NCBI RefSeq assembly: GCF_022581195.2 | Contig: NC_061461.1 | Coordinates: forward strand, 13,020,001 to 13,084,000 | From: Helicoverpa zea | Lineage: Eukaryota > Arthropoda > Insecta > Lepidoptera > Noctuidae | Reading direction: 5' to 3' | DNA: 64,000 nt | Shown here: positions 13,701 to 24,167 of the stretch, in pieces | How positions within the stretch are numbered: position 1 is the first letter of the stretch | Layout of the letters: every line of letters starts with the position of its first letter | Translations under genes and position numbers: made by a program | Notes under the pieces: model-generated | What the model saw: only the letters and a program-made list of their open reading frames with translations | Databases searched by the model: none | What the model was told of the DNA's origin: nothing

Positions 13701-16700
13701 TCACTCACCACTTATATTCGTTCTCTCAAAACTATTTCGTTTAAACAATATACGACGACCCTCATATCTACACACCTTTATAATTACAATAACGAACAAC
13801 GATCGTTCGACACTCATCTTGATTAATACTTCTCATTTGACGATAATGCTAAACTATATCTAAAGTGAAATATGAAAATAGTTTGCACACTCACTCGTCA
13901 TCGAACCTCTGTCGCGCGAGCTCCAGGAAGTTACTCTTAGCCGCTCTCATCTGCAATACAAACAGAACTGTTAGTCTCCTTCTCACTGGTTACCGATAAA
14001 ATGTCTCTTAACTATCCGACAATTAATGTTATCTAACAATCAAAAACTGCTTATAAGTTCTGTGAAATATTGCTATTCGAAACCAGAAATTATAGTTTAT
14101 CTATCAGATAGTCTACGACTTCTTCAGTAACGGGTGAAACTGGGCATAAATATGAATTATACAAGTAATACGCACGTTGTCTGCGTCGTCGATACCCAGC
14201 CCGTCCGCTATGAAGTCCGGAGACTCCAGGTTAGACGCCATGTCCCGACACATCTGTCAACAACAATATACATAATATTATATGCACTAATTTATGTTTA
14301 TTACTGACTGTACGTAATATATATGTCACCGGAAAATAACAAGATCCGTAAGTTTATCAATTTACTAGGAAGTTTATAAACTTTCGTAAGATTCTAAACG
14401 GGAGATAAATTGTAATATTTTACGTCCACATTTTCGTAAATTGATAAACTTACTGAACTCACTCGTAAAATAAAAAGTAAGCAGTAACCAAACGCTACGC
14501 GCGATCTGATTGGTTGGCTGTCACGTGTCACTTCTTCCTCGCGGCCGCCATTGCTGGCCACGGAACATAAAAAAACCGGTTTGCTCGTACGTTTTAATTA
14601 GTTTAGAATGTTGAACTGTGTTGCAACTGTGAAAAATAGCTTTATTTTTTTAAAATTATCTAGCAGTATTAAGCAGCAGCAGTAAGTCTGATTATTCCAA
14701 AGTCTATGGACACAAGCATTGCCACTATGAACATTGACCAATGAGAGAGCAGTGTGTTGTTTTACGTATTTCAAAGATCGTATATTTAAAAGAGTTTCTG
14801 TGATTGGTCGAACCATATAAAATCTTACGAATAGATATTCGTTAGTTTATAAATTTACCGCATGACGTCGGAAATTCATAAATTTACGAAAATGTGGACG
14901 TAAAATATTACAATTTATCTCCCGTTTAGAATCTTACGAAAGTTTATAAACTTCCTAGTAAATTGATAAACTTACGGATCTTGTTATTTTCCGGTGACAT
15001 ATACACAAGCTTAATGCTACTACTCCCGCTAAGCTTTCAAATGTTGACAGCATTCATTATATCATTACTCTATTTACCGACTTGACTGACTTCAGAGCAC
15101 TGTTACGAACTGTTTTAAGACTTTTAATAAAAGATTTAACAAAAAACTCTAGACTCCACAGACAGACCAAATCAACGGTTCGTGGTGCATATGTATAACA
15201 ATATTGTTTGATAATAAACAAATAATTATAGGAGCGCAGTGTCACCTCGTTAGCATCGTCGGCGTTGACGTCGTCCGCCATCTCGTCCATGCTGGCCGTG
15301 GCCGCCATGTCGTTGAACTGCAAGCACAAGGCACACGTTACACTCACTACTAACTGTATCAAGTACTAATAATAATAATACGTCCACGCCCGATTTCGGC
15401 TACGGCGCGGCGGCTGTTCACATATGAAGAGATCAGCCAGCTGCGCAGGACATATTATAGTGCACGAGCATTTGCTTGGACACAGGTGCACTCACTATTC
15501 CTTCACTCTCATAGCGCGATGGAACGACAATCTGACACCACCGGAGAGAGATCACAAGCAGGACCGATATTAACGTGCTCTCCGATGTACGGGTGTATCA
15601 ATCTACAACTTCCAGACTAATGGCTGCTTAAAAATCGATTTCGGCCCGACTCGGTAATCGAACCCGAGACATAGCATGCACTTGCGACCATTAGACCAGC
15701 GAGGCGAACATAACGTCAATGTACTCACGTCGTAGTTAGCTGCTAGAGTGTCCGCCATTATCTCCACCTGACAATTAAATACAATCGTTACTTAACATTT
15801 TATTAACATTAAATCTTTTTAATGTTCTGTTCTATGATAACACTACTCAACAAAATTTTCCTTTTTTATTATATCCAAAGTGAAACATATACATTTTTGC
15901 AGATTATCTATCACAGAATCGATGTCTAGAACACAGGACTGCTCTAGCACGTCTAGTTTTGGAGAAAAACCAATCTGAAAATGCCTTAAAACGCTTTTTT
16001 AACGATATTTAAAGCCATTTTTTTACAGACACTATTTTTTTTCGTATTTTCTAACTAAAGAATCATTTAGCACTGCTCTTCTCAATTCAAATCCAGTTTA
16101 CTTTACATCAGTACGAGTTTCCATTCTCGTGATATTTTTTTTCAGCTACGTCGTACGAATTTCCTTACATTACTAATTGACATTTTAGTATGGACAAAAT
16201 ACACCGTAAATGTAAAATGGTATATCTTGAGAAAGAAAACTCGTAATGATGTAAAGTAACTGGATTTGAATTGAGAAGAGCAGTACTAAATGATTCTTTA
16301 GTTAGAAAATACGAAAAAAAAAATAGTGTCTGTAGAAAAATGGCTTTAAATATCGTTAAAAAAGCGTTTTTAGGCATTTTCAGATTGGTTTTTCTCCAAA
16401 ACTAGAGGTGCTAGAGCAGTCCAGTGTTCTAGACTTCGATTCTGTGATAGATAATCTGCAAAAAATTATATGTTTCACCTTGGATACGAAAATGCTGTTG
16501 ACTAGTGTAATTATTACTATTAAAAATATAATATATTTTATTATATGTATAGATATACATACTAACCTCATAAATATTTTCTGATGGATGATAGCCGCCC
16601 TGTAACAAGAAAGATATATATTTTTAATTGCATGTAACGGAAAACTATGTACGACTATGTATCAGCAGATCTCTGAGTAGCTGTAGGTATTTGTATTTGT

Positions 16701-19700
16701 AGCGGTTTGTCCATGAAATTTTGATAGCAAATGATAGATTGCCAATATAGTTGCTCATCAAATATGTTAATCCGTGTCACAATATTCCGTGGAGTGAGTA
16801 CTGACCAGCGGCGTGTCGTGCTGCTGCAGCAGCGGGCGCAGCTCGTGGTCGCGGAAGGCCTCCCAGCGCGGCGCCAGGTCGGGCGGCAGCGGCGCCGCGT
16901 CGGGCTGCGCCAGCGCCCGCGCCAGCCGCGCCAGGCACAGCACCACGTGCCCCATGTAGCCCGGCCGCGGGCCCGGCCCCGCCCGCGCCGCCTGCCACGC
17001 CTCCATCAGCCGCGCCAGCAGCCCGCACTCCTCCACCAGCTGCACACAACACCACATTCAAAGGTAAACTAACTTTGCTACATAAACAGTTACGATATAA
17101 ATCTGATGTGCAGGAGCCCGTATCGAGGTGACCGGCTATATTTAACAGTTGTTACCCTATATTAAATAGTCGACAAGGTGATGCAGATAAGTAGTTGTGT
17201 ACTGACATGTCGCTGGTACTGGTTGCGGAAGACGCGGTTGGTGAGCGCGTGCTTGAGCAGCGTGTACACGTGCGCGTGCAGGAAGTTGTTGTTGGGGTGC
17301 TGGAAGAACAGCTCCACCAGCAGCGCCGGCGTGCCCAGCGTCAGCAGCGTGCGAGCCACCTCCTCCACCTCCGACAGCGCCAGGTGCGCCAGCAGCGCCG
17401 CCACCTGCAGGCGGGCCAGCCCGACCCGGCCCTCGTCACCGGGCCGCAGCAGCGCGTGGTGCAGCAGCGGCAGGTGCGGCGCCACGGCCAGCTCCACGGC
17501 GCTGCGCTCGTCGTCGGCGGCGGGCTCGTCCTCGCACAGCTTGGCGCGCAGCGCGGGCTCGTGCAGCAGCAGCGCGCGCAGCACGGCGCAGCCCTGCACC
17601 AGCGCCGCGTCGCGCGCCGCCGCGCCGCTCGTGAACATGCCGCCCAGCAGCGCCCGCACCCCGCGCTCGGCCGCCAGCCGCGCCAGCAGCGCCCAGCTCG
17701 TGCGCGAGCGCGCCGCGCCCGCCTCGCCCGCGCAGCCCGACGCGACCAGCTCGCACAGCAGCGCCGCCGCGTTGCCCGCCGCCGCCGCCGCCGTGCGCCG
17801 CCGCGCCCGCGCCACCGCCGCCTCCGCCGGAGTGCCTGACGCGTACACGCGCTCACTGAACATAGCTTGCTTCTCTACGATTCATTTAAATATACCCGCG
17901 AAATACCCTCGGATACCCGTAAGTGTTTTATCCACCTCGGCGAAAAACACAAATAATAAGGTAGACATTTTTGCAGCTCCCCTTTACAAACACAAATAAC
18001 GATTTTATTTTAATATATGCTGTATTTGCTGATTAATACAACATAATGTTTAAATTCTGTGATGAAGTCTTAGCTCATAATGGAGCTGTTTCAGCTGGTA
18101 AGCAAACGTAGCATGGGTAAGCGTGCGTACCTTTATCTCGATCAGCGTCGCTGCCCCCGGAGTCGTCCTTGTGGTTGTGCTGAGGCTTCTCGCTGGTCTC
18201 GTGCTCCGCCTTCTCCGCGTCCGCCAGCTCCTCGGGCACGTACGTGCCGCACACGATCTGTATGAGGCACTCCAGGAACTGGTGCTCGTCCAGCCACTGC
18301 GGACCACATGCATGTACACCGTTACAACGTCTCCTATGCCGTCGCTACACAAATAGATCCCGATGGTACAAACGTGAACAACACACTCGTACTCACGGAG
18401 GAAGGAAACTTCAGCGAAGTTGCCATTAAGCAGTCAGGTCAGGCGCCTTCTTCTAAGTCAAATCAATACCGAGTGAATTAACGAGGAGATCGGGTTCCTT
18501 GAGCCAGATTTTTGGTTTTACAAATAGAAGGCATATGAGATTTTTTCTGTTATGTATATTTATCTCTGCTCGTCATTTTGTTGTCCATGATCTGACTCCT
18601 CCCGCCTCGCATACAAGCATTATGCGCAGGAGTACAGGAATAAACACGACAATGTCTATAACTCGTTGTCGTTGTACTCAAAACAAGTGATTGTTAGGTG
18701 TGACGACCTGAGGACACTATGCCACAGCTGTTGGATCGAGGGCGCGAACACCTTCACCGGCCTACTTAAACGCACTCGTGTTTGTAAACTTAGTCACTGA
18801 ACCAACACAGCACGCGGCCACATTCCTCAACACATAACATCAGTCGTTACAGGACAAACGACATGCTTATCAGCATCCTATGTATACAAACACATGATTG
18901 TGCTGACGCTGCCAGCAACAGCCGAACCTGCTTAGTCAGCACTGAGATCGGTGACAGGGGCCATCACAATCGAACAAACACTTTATCAGTCATCAAAATG
19001 TTTACTCATTATTGTATTTATTTAACACATTTTGTAAAGTTGTGGACAATATGACTCACACAACAGATGTGCATTACGCTATTTGTAACGTGAATTACAT
19101 TTCCAGCACAAATATTTAGCTGATTACGAAGGAGTACTAATAATTCGACAGTGTCAGTGGCACAATGAGGGGGTCATCGTAACATGGATATAATAGGAAA
19201 TATTGTATGACTGAAGCAGCACAGCAATATTGAGATGGTTTATATCTTGCTCATATTTTATCTCACACAGTTTTAAATAGAGAACGATTAAACTTAGGAG
19301 ACAATTTGGATTGTATAATCTTTAACAGTACTTATTTTATAAATGTGCAAGTAATTACTTCTAGTTATTCAAGTCCTTCTGTAGAGCTTTCACTAATAGG
19401 TCATCAAGAGGTCATCAAGTGGTCATGTTCTGAATAAGCTCGGTTCAGCTTTCTAGCTGTTGTCTGAGTTTTGACCAATTAGAATACGTAGGTTACTGTT
19501 TTTGCAATGGGTATAATCATCGGCACGGATATTGAGCCCTGACCTTCACCTGCGCAGAAGAGATTTATTGGTTTATTGCCTTATGTGTACAATGCGCAAA
19601 GCGATCCCGACTCTTCCGCCGAGAGCTCAATATCCATGCCGATAACTATATGTACCGTTAACATAGCAAGTAATTAAATAAAAATATTCGCAATACATGG

Positions 19701-22700
19701 AATCTCTGGGAACACCTAAAAGGGAATCATCATCATCATCATCTCAGCCATAGCACGTCCACTGCTGAACATAGGCCTCTCCCTTAGATCTCCACAGATA
19801 CCTGTTGGAAGCGACCTGCATCCAGCGTCTTCCGGCGACCTTGAAGGGAAGCTTAAGGTACCAGAAAAGAAGAGGTGTAGTAAGTAAACCATGAAATATT
19901 GTAGAACACGACAATCAAAACAAGTAAACAAAGTCACTTTGTAATTATAATATTGTTAGGACTGAAGACTTTCTCGCTTTAAGTTCTATTTACATAACAG
20001 GAAAACCTCATGTTATTCGTTAATATTATAATCGTAATATCGTGATAAATAATGACGTCAATCGTAGCATGCATTGGCGTCATATAACAACTACACTATA
20101 CAGAATATCATTGTTACTTTGTGCTGACAGAACATCTACTGCATTCCTGTCAAGACGCTTTTATTTAATCGTGACTTGTTCCATATCTGTGATAAACAGT
20201 TTCATCTGACAAGCGTCCTAAATGTGCGGCGGCGCCTTCCACCGCGAACTAAACTACACAATACACGTCGCTATCATCTTGTAGAACAACAACGATATAA
20301 TACCATTTTGTTACACACGACTCTACTCGCGTACATCGCACAAACATTAAATAAATAAGCTAACAACAATACTAAATAGAACATGTAACACATTAACACA
20401 AGTAACTGAATGTATGCTTGAATCTACATCTACATAAATGAAGTCCCAGTAACCTCCCTACATTGCCTAGGTAATCAGGAGACTGGTACCACGTGACCTA
20501 CCTCCATGACAGTCTTTTTGAAGAGGTCGTCAAGCCTGATAAAGTACTTGAAGGTGTCTGCGATGGCGGAGGTGGACATGTGGCGCAGCAGGTTCGGCAG
20601 GAAGTCACGCCGCGACTTGAAGAAGTCCAGGACTCGCAGACACACTATGTGATATAGATAGCAGTCCTGGGGAGTAATGGCTCCAGATTAGAAAAACATG
20701 TGATTTAGTCATTTGCTGTAACTTTGCTCAGCTGTGAAATTCAGAAGTCCGCATGCTTTATTGCTATTTTAAAAAGCACATTAGAATAGCTTTGAACAAT
20801 GATTGAATGCTGTATAACCTGTTTGGGGCTCCTTTCGAGCAGCATTTCCACAGTTTTGCTGAAGTAGGAGGCGAGCAGCGGGTTGAGCGGCGGCTCCCGG
20901 TTGATGAAGTCGCAGAGGCGGTTCATCTGCGTGGCGTCCAGCGACAGGCGGTCGCTCAGCATGGACAGGTGGCTGGTGAGCACCTCGCACGCGATGTTGG
21001 CGTGCCGGTACTGCGACGCCAGCTCCACATTCTTCGGTGGCTCCTCTGTGATCAGTGTTATCAGCTCCGCCAGAATCTCTGGCTTTGTGAGGCTGCAATA
21101 CCATACAATATCATGGTATCAATTTCACAAACAATCACAATATATATAATAATATATGTATATAGTGTTTAATTGGACTAATCCTATTAATATTTAATTT
21201 ATGTTCATAGATGTTCACAAAGTAAGATATTGAAATTCTGGAATAAATAAATATATCTTGTGACATCAGTCTGCCCGTGGCCATGGATGCTGTAATGGAT
21301 CCAAAACGTCGGGATTAAATAATATTAATATAACCGCGATAAAATCCGTAGCAGTAAATAAGTGTCAGAAATCAACATGAATCAACATGAAATGTGAGTT
21401 TGGTAGGTGTTGTTTATGTTAATTTTTTTTATAAGCCTTTACAGAAAAAACTTCTTGAGTGTTATCAGGAAAATTTAATATAATAGCTCTCGAATTAGAA
21501 ATAACTTCTTCTACAGCCGTCATATAAAAAAATATATTTGCACATTACTGCATCAGAATTGTATGAACACTCAATTATTCAGTTTTTGATGTTCATTTTA
21601 TTATGAGGGTTTTAAAGCCTTTAAACCCTTGTTCAAATACTGGAATGTTGTTTTTAATCAGTCCTGATCATTTTTTAGTTCTTTTTTTTTTTTTTTTTAT
21701 TTTGGAATCTGTTGCTGTATGTTAAGAGGAGCTCGTAACTAAGTAGCGATTACTTCCATGTTATGTAAAGCCCCTTAAGCTTATGTAGCTCATGTAGTCC
21801 CAACTGTGTTTGTACATAATGAACAGTTGGTATGGATAGTCAGGAGCCAATTAAGGCTGGTGACTGGGTTGTGTTACACTAGATACCAGAAAAGTTCAAA
21901 AACAAAGCTATCCATGGGGATAAAATTTCAAAATAGTATGTAATCAGAGAAGCACAATACTGAAATCATCACTGGCCATTGATAGCCCAGGATCCATAGA
22001 AATTGTCCTTTCAGTTCAGTTCAGTAGTTTTGCAGTAAAAGTCAGCCAGACACAGTTACTTTTATATTTATTACAAAAGTAAGGATTTATATTAAACGTT
22101 ATAGTTCGGCCATTCAGAGAATGCGTTCCTGACACGTCGCGATTGAACTGACGACGTAATAACATTCATTGATTATTGATATAATAATGTTGTTTTAATG
22201 CTCCTCAATTGTTAAAACGGTAAACAACCAGCAAAAATATTTTTATCGTAACTGCAACGCCATTGCAAAGTTACATCGTCAGTTCAATCGCGACGTGTCA
22301 GGAACGCATTCTCTGAATGGCCGAACTATAGCACAAGTCATCATAAGTAAAACACAAGCCACTAGACAAGACAAAGGTTGAATACCTAAACGTGTAACCA
22401 TGGGAAGTGCTTATTTAATAATATCACAAATCTATACTAATATTATAAAGCTGAAGAGTTTGTTTGTTTAAACGCGCTAATCCCAGGAACTACTGGTCCG
22501 ATTTGAAAATTTTTTTCAGTGTTAGATAGCCCATTTATCGAGGAAGGCTATAGGCTACTTTTTATCCCGGTACGGGAAGTAGTTCCCACGGGATGCGGGT
22601 GAAACCGCTGGCAGAAGCTAGTTATTAATGATCATTCGATGCTTTGTTTTGAGCATGAACATGGACGGATATAGAGGAAGACGACAACCAAAGAAACTAT

Positions 22701-23468
22701 GAATGGGCTGTGTGAAAATCAATATGGTAAGAGAGAATGTTACTTGCCAAATGACAGCAGATAGAAGAGTATGGAAGGAGGAAACATGCTGCACCAACTC
22801 CAAATAAAATTGAAATAAGGGCAGGAGGATGATGATGCTTTGTTTTTATGTGACTAGGTCCTTATGGGTAATAAAAACAAGCAAAACTAGGTACAATAAC
22901 TCATAATGAAATGTCATTAAAACTTCTGTGTGATATGACTAAGCAATATCTAAGAGTCTTGATGACTTTCCATTATTTATTCTCACTAAGCACACATGCT
23001 CTCACTTGGCAGTACTCATTAGATATTAATGACTGGCATTGTCTGACTGGTGATGTTTGTCTCAGAACTGAATATAACAGCAGAGTGGTGCATCATGCTG
23101 CTCAAATAGTGCACAGGAGGCGGTACTCACAACTGTATGAGCGCTTTGTTGTCCGCCTTGCATTCCTGCAGGATGTCGTCCGCCTCCAACACTTGTGACA
23201 ATGTTACATTCTGAAACAAAAAGCTTACAGCTCACATCCACACAGTACACCATTCAACTGTTGCATTACACCACGCATTAGGTTCTCGGGGTGACATCGT
23301 TCACTAACAACACGATTTCACATTTCAGAAGGCGTTAACATTGTGAAATAATATGAAAATTGACCAATTCGACCACTCATAACCATGAATTTTTCAACAA
23401 ATACGCACCTCCTCTTTAAGAAGAAAATTTAACTCCCTAACTACAATATAGTTTCCGCTCCAAAACAT
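10747..23468 (-). CDS. PPP6R3: Serine/threonine-protein phosphatase 6 regulatory subunit (SAPS family), complete
   Basis: Fifteen coding exons, in order of translation: 23468-23409, 23210-23131, 21092-20819, 20666-20502, 18296-18131, 17874-17207, 17039-16806, 16599-16567, 15767-15729, 15317-15246, 14253-14176, 13950-13895, 13178-13087, 12568-12461, 11009-10747. They sum to 2388 bp, 795 aa plus TGA. The start MFW is the family's usual N-terminus, followed by LLKEENVTL, DDILQECKADNKALI, EEPPLNPLLASYFSKTVEML-like text and HMSTSAIADT, all SAPS hallmarks; NNFLHAHVYTLL and GYMGHVV mark the C-terminal half of the repeat fold. The tail has acidic DDADN/FDD clusters and an Ala/Pro-rich end (about 750-795). 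SAPS proteins tether the PP6 catalytic subunit to substrates and ankyrin-repeat partners. Insects usually have one such gene (Drosophila fmt); the choice among vertebrate R1/R2/R3 names is arbitrary. Residues about 205-270 are a poorly conserved insert. The exon at 17874 uses a weak CGTAG acceptor chosen by frame. Confidence 0.93.
11880..11950 (+). repeat. tRNA-like SINE head, degraded
   Basis: An A-box-like TAGCCTAGCGG and a B-box-like CGAGTTCGAGTC are spaced as in tRNA-derived SINEs and followed by T-rich DNA. The cloverleaf is incomplete, so this is not a working tRNA. It lies in a PP6R intron, opposite in sense. Confidence 0.4.
12622..12817 (-). mobile_element. Non-autonomous Helitron, Lep1-like
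   Basis: Read on the minus strand it starts TCTATACTAAT, passes a GTTTGTTTGTTTG block and ends with the GGGTGAAACCGC stem followed by CTAG before a T. It has the same plan as the copies at 22431 and 39578 but is more diverged. A further 3'-end scrap in the same sense ends at about 12854. Both lie in a PP6R intron. Confidence 0.7.
14320..15003. mobile_element. 684-bp element with about 120-bp inverted ends
   Basis: Both ends read TATATGTCACCGG inward and stay nearly identical for about 120 bp (14320-14445 against 14885-15003), through CAAGATCCGTAAG and GGGAGATAAATTG. The centre has no meaningful ORF. Long inverted ends without coding capacity mark a MITE or fold-back element. It sits in the PP6R intron between the exons at 14253 and 15246 and would be transcribed as a hairpin. 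Confidence 0.85.
15370..15706 (-). mobile_element. tRNA-derived SINE with (ATT)n tail
   Basis: On the minus strand a tRNA-like head (A box TGGTCTAATGG, B box GGGTTCGATTACC) at about 15706-15645 is followed by a SINE body and an ATTATT tail near 15370. A diverged relative lies at about 35440-35735. It is in a PP6R intron. Confidence 0.65.
15840..16507. repeat. Large fold-back repeat, arms about 280-300 bp
   Basis: The left arm (about 15840-16130) is repeated inverted in the right arm (about 16215-16507). Landmarks present in both, inverted, are AACCAATCTGAAAATGCCT-like text, the GATAGATAATCTGC block and ACACTA(C/G)TCAACA at the tips. Only about 80 bp separate the arms. There is no coding capacity. 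It lies in the PP6R intron between 15767 and 16567, so the pre-mRNA would form a very long hairpin. Confidence 0.85.
19512..19650. mobile_element. 139-bp MITE
   Basis: Inverted ends of about 25-30 bp, TATAATCATCGGCACGGATA on the left against TATAGTTATCGGCATGGATA on the right, each followed by TTGAGC. Lies in the PP6R intron 18297-20501. Confidence 0.7.
19725..19860 (-). mobile_element. 3' tail of a LINE or SINE, GATGAT-ending
   Basis: On the minus strand it reads GAGAGGCCTATGTTCAGCAG, then a short spacer, then a (GAT)n tail. The same tail motif occurs on the plus strand at 36001-36048. This is a common retroelement end in moths; the parent family cannot be fixed from the tail alone. Confidence 0.6.
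22100..22330. mobile_element. 231-bp MITE with 55-bp perfect inverted ends
   Basis: 22100-22154 and 22276-22330 are perfect inverted copies beginning TATAGTTCGGCCATTCAGAG. The interior is AT-rich and non-coding. The outer TA could be a TA target duplication, as in Tc1/mariner-derived MITEs. Near-perfect ends suggest a recent insertion. Lies in the PP6R intron 21093-23130. Confidence 0.85.
22431..22621 (+). mobile_element. 191-bp non-autonomous Helitron, Lep1-like
   Basis: Starts TCTATACTAATATTATAAAG, ends GGCAGAAGCTAG, and is flanked by A on the left and T on the right, the Helitron target AT. No target duplication. Nearly identical to 39578-39772. Confidence 0.85.
22650..22843 (+). mobile_element. 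LINE 3' end, RTE-like reverse-transcriptase tail, decayed
   Basis: A frame reading RGRRQPKK, then MTADRRVWKE and CCTNSK (the usual form is RGRPKKRW...MTADRREWKKKTCCADP) is followed by a GATGATGAT tail. Stops break the frame. A related relic lies at 41170-41500. Confidence 0.55.
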
Positions 23469-24167
23469 AGTTAAAATTAATAAGTACAAGACGTGTTATT
23501 ATTCTAAATCCATAGAAAACTTATATTTTTATAAATTTTAGCGTTCCTGAGAGTGCAACGATCCGTTTTCTTTTTGACAGATAATATTTGCCGGTGTTGC
23601 TACCTAAATCGAAACACCACAATAACATCTTTGCTTTGTAAAGAAACAAAACGCATTACTGCAGGTTTTTTGGGAGTATTTCATAAAAATAAATCTTTTC
23701 CACAGAGCTTCAAGTAATTACAGTAATTAGGCATATTCTACAGTTAGTCTGTTTATTTCATAGGTAACAGATTTTTTATATTCAAAAGTAACTGTATGTC
23801 GCGCTTTTCCGCTAAAACGTTTGGATTTTGATTTTACATAACTTTAATATATCAGAATAACACAGACCACTGTTTATCGCAATTCAATTAACTTACGAGA
23901 CCGCAAGCCCAAATATTTGAAATTTTTTAAAAGTTATTTCCTGCAACAACTTTTAATTGGTTGCAATAACTGCTGATTCACTACTAGCTTTTCTCTTGCT
24001 AAACTCTAAACTTAATAGCATAATTTTCATATTATAATTTTGTTTATTTAGATTACAATACTTTGAATAGCCAATCAATATTTCGTTTTCAGGGTATAGG
24101 TGGGGGAGGTAACTTCTTATTAAAGTAATAGTCTCGAGTATCAGATTAACATTTAATTGACCAGAAG
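23469..24167. other. Spacer between PP6R start and DDX10 stop
   Basis: About 700 bp of AT-rich DNA. It must hold the PP6R promoter and 5' UTR and the DDX10 3' UTR (both minus strand). TTTATT at 24043-24048 (AATAAA on the minus strand), 120 bp past the DDX10 stop, is a plausible polyadenylation signal. Confidence 0.5.

Noticed and set aside
17178..17999. 273-codon plus-strand frame
   Set aside because: Antisense shadow of the GC-rich PP6R exon 17874-17207.
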